From an uncultured Collinsella sp. (GTDB lineage Bacteria; Actinomycetota; Coriobacteriia; Coriobacteriales; Coriobacteriaceae), in assembly GCA_902493835.1 (NCBI GenBank), contig CABURG010000102.1:1-6337 (forward strand): a DNA stretch of 6,337 bases. Reading direction: 5' to 3'. Below the pieces are notes generated by a model that had not been told where the DNA came from, ran no database searches, and saw only the letters and a list, made by a program, of their open reading frames with translations. A program made the position numbers and the translations under genes. This document shows positions 1 through 4,824 of the stretch, one piece after another; the first letter of the stretch is position 1; each line of letters begins with the position of its first letter.

Positions 1-654
1 AAGGCACTCTTTGATCGCGTGCTCGCCGACGGCCACGACAGCGCCATCTTTATCTCGCTGTGCAGCGAGTGGTCTGCCTGCTACGCCAACGCGTGCCAGG
101 TTGCCGATACCCACGAGCTCGACGTGCGCCGCATCGACTCGCGCACCGGCTCGGCCGCCGAGGGCCTGCTGGTGGAGTACGCGCTGGCCATGCGCGAGGA
201 TGGCCGCAGCCTGGACGAGACCGAGGCGCAGATCCGCGCGACGCTGCCCGACGCTCACCTGCTGCTGATTCCCCGCACGCTCGAGAACCTGGTAAAGAAC
301 GGCCGCGCACCTAAACTTGCCGGCCAGCTCACGCAGATGCTCAACATTCGCCTGGCCGTTTCGCCGGAGTGGAAATCGGGCGAGATCAAGGCCATCAAGA
401 AGGGTCGCGGTGCCAAGCGCATCGTCGCCAACACCATGGCCGATTGCCTCGCATTTTTGGCCGAGCACCCGGGCTCCAGCGTGCGCGTGCTCACGACCGG
501 CGCCGCCGAGGAGCAGGAGCTCGTCAACCAAGCGCTCGCGGGCCAAGACTACGTAGACGCCGGCACCGGCCCCATCGGCTGCACCATCGCCACCCACGTA
601 GGCGTCGACGCCATCGCCATCAGCTACTGTCCCCGCTACCAGCCCATCCACTAG
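1..654 (+). CDS. DegV family protein (fatty-acid-binding), 5'-truncated
   Basis: DegV/FakB-type proteins bind a fatty acid and, where studied, present it to the FakA kinase for phosphorylation into acyl-phosphate for phospholipid synthesis. The reading frame is open from base 1 and ends at TAG 652-654, giving 217 visible codons. Full family members are about 280-290 residues, so roughly 65-80 N-terminal residues lie outside the window. Family signatures appear in order: IDSRTGSAAEG (the DS...S.G lipid-pocket segment), then LIPRTLENLVKNGRAPKLAGQ and MLNIRLAV (equivalent to the usual TLEYLKKGGRI...LLNIKPIL), then GEIKAIKKGRG, and near the end GPIGCTIATHVGVDAIAI (equivalent to GPVIGTHVGPGA). Two usually conserved stretches are altered. 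The expected SSGLSGTY is CSEWSACY here, and the GGR after the TLE..LK helix is NGR. Lipid specificity may therefore differ, or it may be a divergent paralogue. No FakA gene is visible. The family call is firm; the function is inferred. Confidence 0.85.
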   Translation, partial: KALFDRVLADGHDSAIFISLCSEWSACYANACQVADTHELDVRRIDSRTGSAAEGLLVEYALAMREDGRSLDETEAQIRATLPDAHLLLIPRTLENLVKNGRAPKLAGQLTQMLNIRLAVSPEWKSGEIKAIKKGRGAKRIVANTMADCLAFLAEHPGSSVRVLTTGAAEEQELVNQALAGQDYVDAGTGPIGCTIATHVGVDAIAISYCPRYQPIH

Positions 655-669
655 GGGCACCTTTACCAC

Positions 670-732
670 TTGCGGTGGAATAGGGACTGTTTTTGGCTTA
701 TTAGCCGCCAATCAATCCCTATTTCGCCGCAA
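670..732. repeat. Imperfect palindrome between convergent genes
   Basis: The arms 670-686 (TTGCGGTGGAATAGGGA) and 716-732 (TCCCTATTTCGCCGCAA) pair along all 17 positions, two of them as G-U. The 29-nt loop contains a second perfect hairpin, GGCT-TATT-AGCC (695-706). It sits between the stop of the DegV gene and the stop of the toxin gene, where a bidirectional terminator would be expected. Neither strand has a run of T after the stem, so a classical intrinsic terminator is not supported. It could be a transcript-end stabilising hairpin or a dispersed palindromic repeat. Confidence 0.7.
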
Positions 733-747
733 CTTAGAAATCGGCAA

Positions 748-1056
748 TCAGCCCTGCGGGCCCCGGAACAGTTCCTCATGCGAGCCCATTCTGACCAGTC
801 GGATCACAGGATTAGTCTTATGCGGCAAGTACAGAACGGCCACATCGACCAACCCATCGGATAGATGGAAATCGATGTGGCCGTTGTAATTGCCGCCCGG
901 GTTTGAAAGCTCATGGGCGCCATATTCCGCGGGAAGCGAGCCACGAGCTGCAAGCTCTGCGATCGCCGCCTTAAACTCGGTTTTTAGCTGCGGATGAATG
1001 CGCATCGTCCGTTTGTAATCCGCCTTAAACTGAGCCTCGACTTTAATCTCAAACAT
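748..1056 (-). CDS. YafQ-family type II toxin (mRNA interferase)
   Basis: This 102-residue protein is of the RelE/ParE superfamily, YafQ branch. Known members cleave mRNA on the ribosome and are neutralised by a DinJ/RelB antitoxin. Visible family features are the N-terminal helix FKADYKRTMRIHPQ, then LPAEYGAHEL (H48), GHIDFHLSDG (H60, H64, D67), DVAVLY (D71) and the terminal RLVRMGSHEELF (H93, F97). By alignment from memory with E. coli YafQ, H48, H64, D71, H93 and F97 correspond to H50, H63, D67, H87 and F91. The Trp that follows the catalytic Asp in YafQ is Val72 here, and this branch has a short insertion before that Asp. The start is supported by GAGGA six bases upstream, inside the end of the antitoxin gene. 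The antitoxin stop is only 2 nt away, so the two are translated from one message. All key residues are present, so it is probably active. Confidence 0.88.
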   Translation of the reverse strand: MFEIKVEAQFKADYKRTMRIHPQLKTEFKAAIAELAARGSLPAEYGAHELSNPGGNYNGHIDFHLSDGLVDVAVLYLPHKTNPVIRLVRMGSHEELFRGPQG

Positions 1057-1058
1057 CG

Positions 1059-1358
1059 CTAGTCCTCATCGAGGAACGATATAAGCTCATCAACGTTATT
1101 GAATGACGGGCTGTCGTCTGGCAGAATCCCCAACTCATGAGCCTCGGCAATCACCATGGCGCGCCTCGTCGCCTCGTTGGGAACTTCGGGCCGACCCACA
1201 ATCTCAAACGGAATCTTTCGCTGATTTACCAGCTGCCGAACAGCAAGGTTGAGATACGAATTGAGACTCAGGCCAACTGTATCCAAGAACTCAGTCGCCT
1301 GTTCCTTGAGCCCCTCTTCGATGCGAACCGTCGTAGGCTTAACCGTTGCAGTAGACAT
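1059..1358 (-). CDS. RelB/DinJ-family antitoxin
   Basis: This 99-residue ribbon-helix-helix antitoxin is the first gene of the operon with the YafQ-like toxin. The N-terminal TVRIEEGLKEQATEFLDTVG plus LSLNSYLNLAVRQLV is the beta-strand/helix/helix DNA-binding dimerisation domain. The C-terminal half, ending PSFNNVDELISFLDED, is acidic, as expected of the segment that wraps the toxin. The frame stays open upstream to 1430, but ATG at 1356-1358 is chosen. It has a perfect AGGAGG 7 nt before it, and the upstream extension (MLFNISLPSK...) would run through the operator palindrome. The protein is expected to repress its own promoter, alone or with the toxin, through the palindrome at 1404-1443. 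Base composition of the pair is visibly AT-richer than the flanking genes, which fits acquisition by transfer. Confidence 0.88.
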   Translation of the reverse strand: MSTATVKPTTVRIEEGLKEQATEFLDTVGLSLNSYLNLAVRQLVNQRKIPFEIVGRPEVPNEATRRAMVIAEAHELGILPDDSPSFNNVDELISFLDED

Positions 1359-1384
1359 ACGCGACCTCCTCGCTCTCGTCTTTT

Positions 1385-1397
1385 GCATCAGTATACC
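1385..1397 (-). promoter_or_regulatory. Promoter -10 with extra operator half-site for the toxin-antitoxin operon
   Basis: On the minus strand TATACT (complement of 1390-1395) is a near-consensus -10 box, about 30 bp upstream of the antitoxin start. No good -35 box is present at 17 bp. The same bases form GCATCAGTATACC (1385-1397), which matches GCATCAGTCTGCC in the right arm of the adjacent palindrome (1427-1439) at 11 of 13 positions. A repressor binding this half-site would cover the -10 box. Transcription start is predicted near 1383. Confidence 0.55.
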
Positions 1398-1403
1398 CAG
1401 TTT

Positions 1404-1443
1404 AGAAGGCAGACTGATGTTAAATAGCATCAGTCTGCCTTCT
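1404..1443. promoter_or_regulatory. Perfect 16-bp inverted repeat, probable antitoxin operator
   Basis: AGAAGGCAGACTGATG (1404-1419) and its exact complement CATCAGTCTGCCTTCT (1428-1443) are separated by the AT-rich TTAAATAG. It lies directly upstream of the -10 box, covering the -35 region, which is a typical position for the operator of a RelB/DinJ autoregulated operon. It is also 28 bp after the stop of the upstream LOG-family gene, so it could fold as a 3' hairpin for that transcript. No T-tract follows on the minus strand, so the operator role is preferred. Confidence 0.75.
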
Positions 1444-1471
1444 CATCACTACAACGACAGGCACGCTCGCC

Positions 1472-2230
1472 CTACATCAGCCCGCTCAGGGCGATGTCGA
1501 CGGCCTCGTTGAGGTCGTCGGTAATATGCACCAGCTCCGGATCGAGCGGGCTGATCATACCGGCGTCCATCACCGGACCGTTAAGCCAGTCGAATAGGCC
1601 CTGCCAGTACTCGGTGCCCACCAGCACGAGCGGCATGCGCTTGACCTTGTGTGTCTGCACCAGCGTGAGCACCTCGAACATTTCGTCGAGCGTACCAAAA
1701 CCTCCGGGAAACACGATGGCGCCCGAGCTGTATTTGACGAACATGGTCTTGCGCACAAAGAAGTAACGGAAGTCCATGCCGAGGTTCACGTATTTGTTGA
1801 GCCCGTGTTCGTGCGGAAGCTCGATACCCAAGCCGACCGACTTGCCGTTCACGCTCGCCGCTCCCCTGTTGGCCGCCTCCATGACGCCGGGGCCACCGCC
1901 GGTGATAACCGCCACGCCGCGCTGGGCGATTTTGCGGCCAACGGCGCGCGCCGCCTTGTAGAGCGGATCTGTCTTGGGCGTGCGGGCACTGCCGAAGATG
2001 GTCACCGCAGGACCAAGCTCGGTAAGCGCGCCAAAGCCATCGACAAACTCTGCCTGAATGCGCAGCACGCGCCAGGGGTCGGTGTGCAACCAGTCGGTCG
2101 AGTCCTCGGGCGCCAGCAGGTTGGCGTAGGTGTTGTCCTTAGGAATCATGGGGCCGCGCATGACCACGGGGCCGCGCCGGTACGTCTCGTCGTAGGCGGG
2201 CTCGCCCTCCACGTTCTCATTCTTAATCAT
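1472..2230 (-). CDS. LOG family / TIGR00730 Rossmann-fold protein
   Basis: This 252-residue cytosolic protein belongs to the lysine-decarboxylase-like LOG family. Characterised members are phosphoribohydrolases that split nucleoside 5'-monophosphates (including cytokinin nucleotides) into base and ribose-5-phosphate. The nucleotide-binding motifs are clear: TIFGSAR (77-83), TGGGPGVMEAANRGA (110-124), FFVRK (157-161) and the signature PGGFGTLDE (175-183). The N-terminal ~70 residues, ending in a helix around DWLHTDPWRVLRIQAEF, form the extension seen in the longer actinobacterial forms (about 250 residues against about 190 for minimal LOGs). The old label 'lysine decarboxylase' should not be used. 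The start at 2228-2230 has AGGAG 6 nt upstream; M24 and M28 are less likely because they lack such a site. It is separated from tgt by a terminator, so it is probably monocistronic. Physiological substrate in this organism is unknown. Confidence 0.92.
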   Translation of the reverse strand: MIKNENVEGEPAYDETYRRGPVVMRGPMIPKDNTYANLLAPEDSTDWLHTDPWRVLRIQAEFVDGFGALTELGPAVTIFGSARTPKTDPLYKAARAVGRKIAQRGVAVITGGGPGVMEAANRGAASVNGKSVGLGIELPHEHGLNKYVNLGMDFRYFFVRKTMFVKYSSGAIVFPGGFGTLDEMFEVLTLVQTHKVKRMPLVLVGTEYWQGLFDWLNGPVMDAGMISPLDPELVHITDDLNEAVDIALSGLM

Positions 2231-2245
2231 GGGATACTCCTATCG

Positions 2246-2292
2246 AAAATAGAAACGGGCGGGGTCGACGCCATGCGTCAAACACCCGCCCG
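2246..2292 (-). terminator. Intrinsic terminator downstream of tgt
   Basis: Read on the minus strand, an all-GC 8-bp stem (CGGGCGGG / CCCGCCCG, at 2285-2292 and 2256-2263) is followed directly by TTTCTATTTT (2255 down to 2246). The loop can form an inner GACG/CGTC pairing (2267-2270 with 2276-2279). It lies about 150 nt after the tgt stop and ends just 15 nt before the LOG-family start. It could therefore equally be an attenuator-like element in the leader of the latter gene. Confidence 0.6.
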
Positions 2293-2345
2293 AACATCAA
2301 CTATTCGGTATGGTACCCACGATGCATCAAGTGCTTGCAAGCTAT

Positions 2346-2388
2346 CGGTCATCGGTCTCGCAGACGGTGTTAGCGAACGTGATGACCG
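2346..2388. repeat. 8-bp inverted repeat in the tgt 3' region
   Basis: CGGTCATC (2346-2353) and GATGACCG (2381-2388) are exact complements around a 27-nt loop. That loop contains the small hairpin GTCT-CGC-AGAC. The repeat sits in the otherwise featureless 150 nt between the tgt stop and its terminator, and would be in the tgt 3' untranslated RNA. It has no T-tract. Significance is modest. Confidence 0.35.
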
Positions 2389-2441
2389 GCCAGCGCACGC
2401 CCCTTGCCGTTGCTAGCGCTCTGCAAGCGCCCGCGCCGCTC

Positions 2442-3581
2442 TTAGTAGTCCACCGCCGCAGGACTGTTCATCCAGTCGCTCACAAACGCGCCGTAGCGGC
2501 CCTCGATAATGGCCTGACGGGCACGCTGCATAAGGTTGAGCAGGTAGTAGATGTTGTGCATCGACAGCAGAATACCGCCGAGCATCTCCTTCTGCGTGAC
2601 CATGTGACGGATGAGCGCACGGCTGTAGCCGCCCGTGCACACCGGGCAGGTGCAGGTGGGGTCGATAGGGCCGTCGTCGTGCGCAAAGCGCGCGTTGCGG
2701 AAGTTAAGGCGACCTTCACTGGAGAACGCCGTACCCATGCGGCCGGTGCGCGTCGGCAGCACGCAGTCGAACATGTCGATACCCACGCCCACGCCGCGCA
2801 CGAGCGTGGTAGGGTTGCCGACGCCCATGAGGTAGCGCGGCTTGTGCTTAGGCATGTACTCGGAAACCAGCGGTGCCAGCGTCTCGAACATGGTCTCGTG
2901 GTCTTCGCCCACCGAATAGCCGCCGATGCCATAACCCGGGAAGTCGCCGCACTCCTCCAGATGGCGCAGCGAGCGCAGGCGCAGGTCCAGGTGCATGCCG
3001 CCCTGGACGATGCCAAAGAGCGCCTGGTCATCGCGGGTATGCGCCTTATAGCAGCGCTCGGCCCACATACTCGACAGCTCAACGGCGCGCTCAACGTAGG
3101 CGCGCGTGGCGGGGTAGCCCGGGCACTGGTCCAGCTGCATGCAGATATCGGACCCGAGCTTCATGGCGATTTCCATGTTGTCCTCGGGCGTCCAGAACAC
3201 GTGGCGGCCGTCGTAGTCGTTGACGATAAAGCGCACGCCCTCGTCGGTGAGCTTGACGGCGTCGTTGTGGCTGAACACCTGGAAGCCGCCCGAATCGGTA
3301 AGAATGGGGCCGTGCCAGTTCATAAACTTGTGCAGGCCGCCCAGCTCGGCAATGGTGTCCTCGCCGGGACGCATGGACAGGTGATAGGTGTTGGCAAGCA
3401 CGATCTGGGCGCCGAGCTGTTTGACGGTCTCGGTAGGAATACCCTTGACGTTTGCCTTGGTGCCCACGGGCATAAAGATTGGCGTCTCGATGTCACCGTG
3501 CGGGGTGTGCAGTACGCCGGCACGCGCGTGCGTCGTCGGGTCCTCGGCGATCAGGTCGAATTTAAAAAGGCTCTGGTCCAT
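2442..3581 (-). CDS. tgt: tRNA-guanine(34) transglycosylase
   Basis: This enzyme exchanges guanine-34 in GUN anticodons (Asp, Asn, His, Tyr tRNAs) for a queuosine precursor base. At 379 residues it has full bacterial length. Visible motifs are TDSGGFQVFS with D96 (general acid/base), FGIVQGG (189-195), the substrate loop GGYSVGE (220-226), GIDMFDCVLPTRTGR with D269 (expected nucleophile; D272 also conserved), and the zinc site C310, C312, C315 and H342 (CTCPVC...MHN). Departures from the usual bacterial enzyme: LDQC (150-153) where FDEC is normal, and GGYSVGE where GGLAVGE is normal. Cys153 and Val224, associated with the preQ1-type pocket, are retained. Other queuosine genes are absent from the window, so whether the cell makes or salvages the base cannot be told. 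The start at 3579-3581 has AAGGAG 9 nt upstream and a TATAAT box at 3619-3624. Confidence 0.97.
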   Translation of the reverse strand: MDQSLFKFDLIAEDPTTHARAGVLHTPHGDIETPIFMPVGTKANVKGIPTETVKQLGAQIVLANTYHLSMRPGEDTIAELGGLHKFMNWHGPILTDSGGFQVFSHNDAVKLTDEGVRFIVNDYDGRHVFWTPEDNMEIAMKLGSDICMQLDQCPGYPATRAYVERAVELSSMWAERCYKAHTRDDQALFGIVQGGMHLDLRLRSLRHLEECGDFPGYGIGGYSVGEDHETMFETLAPLVSEYMPKHKPRYLMGVGNPTTLVRGVGVGIDMFDCVLPTRTGRMGTAFSSEGRLNFRNARFAHDDGPIDPTCTCPVCTGGYSRALIRHMVTQKEMLGGILLSMHNIYYLLNLMQRARQAIIEGRYGAFVSDWMNSPAAVDY

Positions 3582-3618
3582 AAACTGGAACTCCTTGGTT
3601 GCGGTTCATACGCAAACC

Positions 3619-3624
3619 ATTATA
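3619..3624 (-). promoter_or_regulatory. tgt: tgt promoter -10 box
   Basis: TATAAT on the minus strand is a perfect consensus -10 box, placing transcription start near 3612 and leaving a leader of about 31 nt before the tgt ATG. No recognisable -35 hexamer is found at 16-18 bp. The leader is too short and lacks the features of a preQ1 riboswitch. Confidence 0.55.
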
Positions 3625-3709
3625 CGGGCAACCCGCAAGGAGCACCGACTCGACAGAAACTGGTGCAAAGGGGACAGCAAACGAGCGTGGATTTTCGGAC
3701 GCCTATCTC

Positions 3710-3777
3710 ATGAGAGTGGATAATCTCCCACTTTTGCCCGAAACACAGACCAAAAACGGGAGATTATCCACTCTCGT
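3710..3777. repeat. Long perfect-arm palindrome (18-bp arms), REP-like
   Basis: GAGAGTGGATAATCTCCC (3712-3729) and its exact complement (3758-3775) form an 18-bp stem, extended outward by an A-T pair across one T-G wobble. Inward, after a 2x2 mismatch, TTTTG (3732-3736) pairs with CAAAA (3751-3755), leaving a 14-nt loop. A third, degenerate copy of the outer motif lies at 3680-3696: AACGAGCGTGGATTTTC, which matches AACGAGAGTGGATAATC on the other strand at 14 of 17 positions. The spot is about 90 bp upstream of the tgt -10 box. There is no T-tract on either side. It reads like a dispersed palindromic repeat, or less likely a dimeric operator. Confidence 0.75.
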
Positions 3778-3834
3778 TCGGCGGGTACTCATTTAAGTAC
3801 GTCCCCAATGAGTGGAGCTATTTACCAGCCACGC

Positions 3835-3868
3835 CAACGCCGATGTTTTGGCAACGCCGATGTTTTGG
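3835..3868. repeat. Perfect 17-bp tandem duplication
   Basis: CAACGCCGATGTTTTGG occurs twice back to back (3835-3851 and 3852-3868) without any difference, in non-coding DNA. Identity of the copies suggests a recent duplication by slippage or a functional pair of sites. It lies just before the nested hairpin starting at 3881. Confidence 0.9.
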
Positions 3869-3880
3869 GAATGTCAGCGA

Positions 3881-3980
3881 GCGGTCGCCAGGGCGAACAA
3901 ATTGGCATGAAAAGAGGGCGGCATAGACCTTCTGGTCATGCCGCCCTCTTTGAATGACAAGTTGTCGCCCTGGCGACCGC
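3881..3980. repeat. 16-bp inverted repeats enclosing a second hairpin (MITE-like)
   Basis: GCGGTCGCCAGGGCGA (3881-3896) and TCGCCCTGGCGACCGC (3965-3980) are exact complements and enclose a separate strong hairpin (3911-3951). One base outside each arm stands the direct repeat CAGCG (3875-3879 and 3982-3986). Inverted ends flanked by a short direct repeat are the layout of a miniature inverted-repeat element with a target duplication. A 5-bp match can also be chance, and the one-base gap on each side is a weakness. Confidence 0.55.
3910..3951 (-). terminator. Strong hairpin, probable terminator of the SDR gene
   Basis: AAAGAGGGCGGCAT (3911-3924) pairs with ATGCCGCCCTCTTT (3938-3951). The stem continues as GACC/GGTC past a single bulged A, with loop TTCT. 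On the minus strand the stem ends in ...CCCTCTTTT before a C, a short U-tract suiting an intrinsic terminator about 75 nt after the SDR stop. In the opposite direction the stem ends in CTCTTT, so weak bidirectional function is possible. Confidence 0.55.
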
Positions 3981-3993
3981 GCAGCGTCGGCCC

Positions 3994-4021
3994 GTTACGG
4001 CGTTTGGTAAAACGCCGTAAC
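3994..4021. repeat. 12-bp perfect hairpin adjoining the SDR stop codon
   Basis: GTTACGGCGTTT (3994-4005) and AAACGCCGTAAC (4010-4021) are exact complements with a GGTA loop. It begins two bases after the SDR stop on the minus strand. The sequence beyond it is GC-rich with no T-tract, so it is more likely a 3'-end stabilising or translation-end hairpin than a complete terminator. The hairpin at 3910-3951 follows on the same transcript. Confidence 0.65.
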
Positions 4022-4023
4022 TC

Positions 4024-4824
4024 TTAGGGCCGCTGGCCCATGCCGCCCTCGAGGGTGACGGTCTCACCGTTCATGTACTTAAAGTCGGGACCGCAGAGCT
4101 GAACGACCACGCGGCCGATTTCCTTCTCGACGTCGCCGTAGTGGCCTGCCGGCGGCATGTGGACGTTGGCCTTGAACGCCTCGGGATAAGCATCCTGGAA
4201 GTTCTCGAGCGCAGCGGTCCAAGCAAGCGGGCACACGATGTTGACGTTGATGCCGTCCTTGCCCCACTCGTTGGCTGCAACGCGAGTCAGACCGCGGATG
4301 CCCTCCTTGGCAGCGGCATAGCTGCACTGGCCGTAGTTGCCAAACAGGCCGGCGCCCGAGGCAAAGTTGACCACGGAGCCCTTGGTCTCCTTCAGGTGCG
4401 GATAGGCCTTCTGCATGTACAGATAGGTAGCATACAGACCGGAATAAATGGCCAGGTTAAACTGATCCATGGTGTGGTCGGCGATGGTCACACCCGAGGC
4501 GCTGGCCTGAGCGTTGTTAACGACGGCGTCGATGCGGCCGAACTCCTCAATGGCCTTGTCGATGACGTTCTGGACGACGGCCTCGTTGTCCTGACCAGCC
4601 GAGACATCGGCCTGAACAGGCAGAACCTTGACGCCGTACTCGGCCTCGAGGGACTCCTTGGCAGCCTCGAGCTTGGCAACGTTGCGACCGGTAATGACGA
4701 GGTTTGCGCCCTCCTTGGCAAAAGCGATATCGATGCCGTAACCGATGGAGCCAGCGGAGCCGTCCTTAAGCGTGGCCTTGCCGCCGCCGGTGACGATCAC
4801 GGTCTTACCAGTGAAAAGTCCCAT
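4024..4824 (-). CDS. SDR oxidoreductase, probable 12-alpha-hydroxysteroid dehydrogenase
   Basis: This 266-residue classical short-chain dehydrogenase probably interconverts the 12-alpha-hydroxyl and 12-oxo groups of bile acids such as cholate and deoxycholate. The catalytic residues are S156, Y169 and K173 (FASGAG...SYAAAK). The cofactor motif is TGGGKA (12-17) then SIGYGI (26-31), with about eight extra residues between. R47 in ITGRN favours NADP(H). The stretches NNAQASASGV (103-112), IYSGLYATY (126-134), FASGAGLFGN (154-163), YAAAKEGIRGL (169-179), WGKDGINVN and the end GETVTLEGGMGQRP match, from memory, 12-alpha-HSDHs of Clostridium group P and C. scindens. They do not match the known Collinsella 7-beta-HSDH. 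The usual SDR tetrad Asn is Ile126, as in that group. The start has AAAGGA 6 nt upstream. The gene stands alone, divergent from the coiled-coil gene. Family certain; steroid position inferred, and other 3-oxoacyl-reductase-like roles remain possible. Confidence 0.9.
   Translation of the reverse strand: MGLFTGKTVIVTGGGKATLKDGSAGSIGYGIDIAFAKEGANLVITGRNVAKLEAAKESLEAEYGVKVLPVQADVSAGQDNEAVVQNVIDKAIEEFGRIDAVVNNAQASASGVTIADHTMDQFNLAIYSGLYATYLYMQKAYPHLKETKGSVVNFASGAGLFGNYGQCSYAAAKEGIRGLTRVAANEWGKDGINVNIVCPLAWTAALENFQDAYPEAFKANVHMPPAGHYGDVEKEIGRVVVQLCGPDFKYMNGETVTLEGGMGQRP

Larger units (their letters stand above)
3582..4023. other. 442-bp gene-free, repeat-rich region
   Basis: I see no convincing coding sequence between the tgt start and the SDR stop. 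Reading forward it holds the tgt promoter, a long palindrome with a degenerate third copy, a 7-bp inverted repeat (ACTCATT 3787-3793 / AATGAGT 3807-3813), a 17-bp tandem duplication, a nested double hairpin, and a 12-bp hairpin against the SDR stop. GGGGAC (3670-3675) and GTCCCC (3801-3806) are also complementary and bracket the long palindrome. Such density suggests insertion hot-spot behaviour or remnants of small non-autonomous elements. No transposase gene is present. Confidence 0.7.

Noticed and set aside
1359..1430. Longer antitoxin start adding 24 residues
   Set aside because: It would translate through the operator palindrome and the -10 box. The internal ATG at 1356-1358 has a perfect AGGAGG at the right distance.
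1649..2416. A 255-codon + strand frame over the LOG-family gene
   Set aside because: Shadow of the real gene. It lacks family motifs and runs into the terminator region.
3582..3618. preQ1 riboswitch in the tgt leader
   Set aside because: The leader predicted from the TATAAT box is only about 31 nt and lacks the preQ1-I stem, C-rich loop and A-rich tail. Only a ribosome site is seen.
2310..3713. A 467-codon open frame on the + strand across tgt
   Set aside because: It is wholly antisense to the unmistakable tgt gene. Its His/Arg/Ala/Val-rich composition is typical of a shadow frame in GC-rich DNA, with no motif or ribosome site.
4024..4824. Identification as the known Collinsella 7-beta-HSDH
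   Set aside because: That enzyme, as I recall it, has a different cofactor motif and C-terminus. The motifs here fit the 12-alpha group much better.
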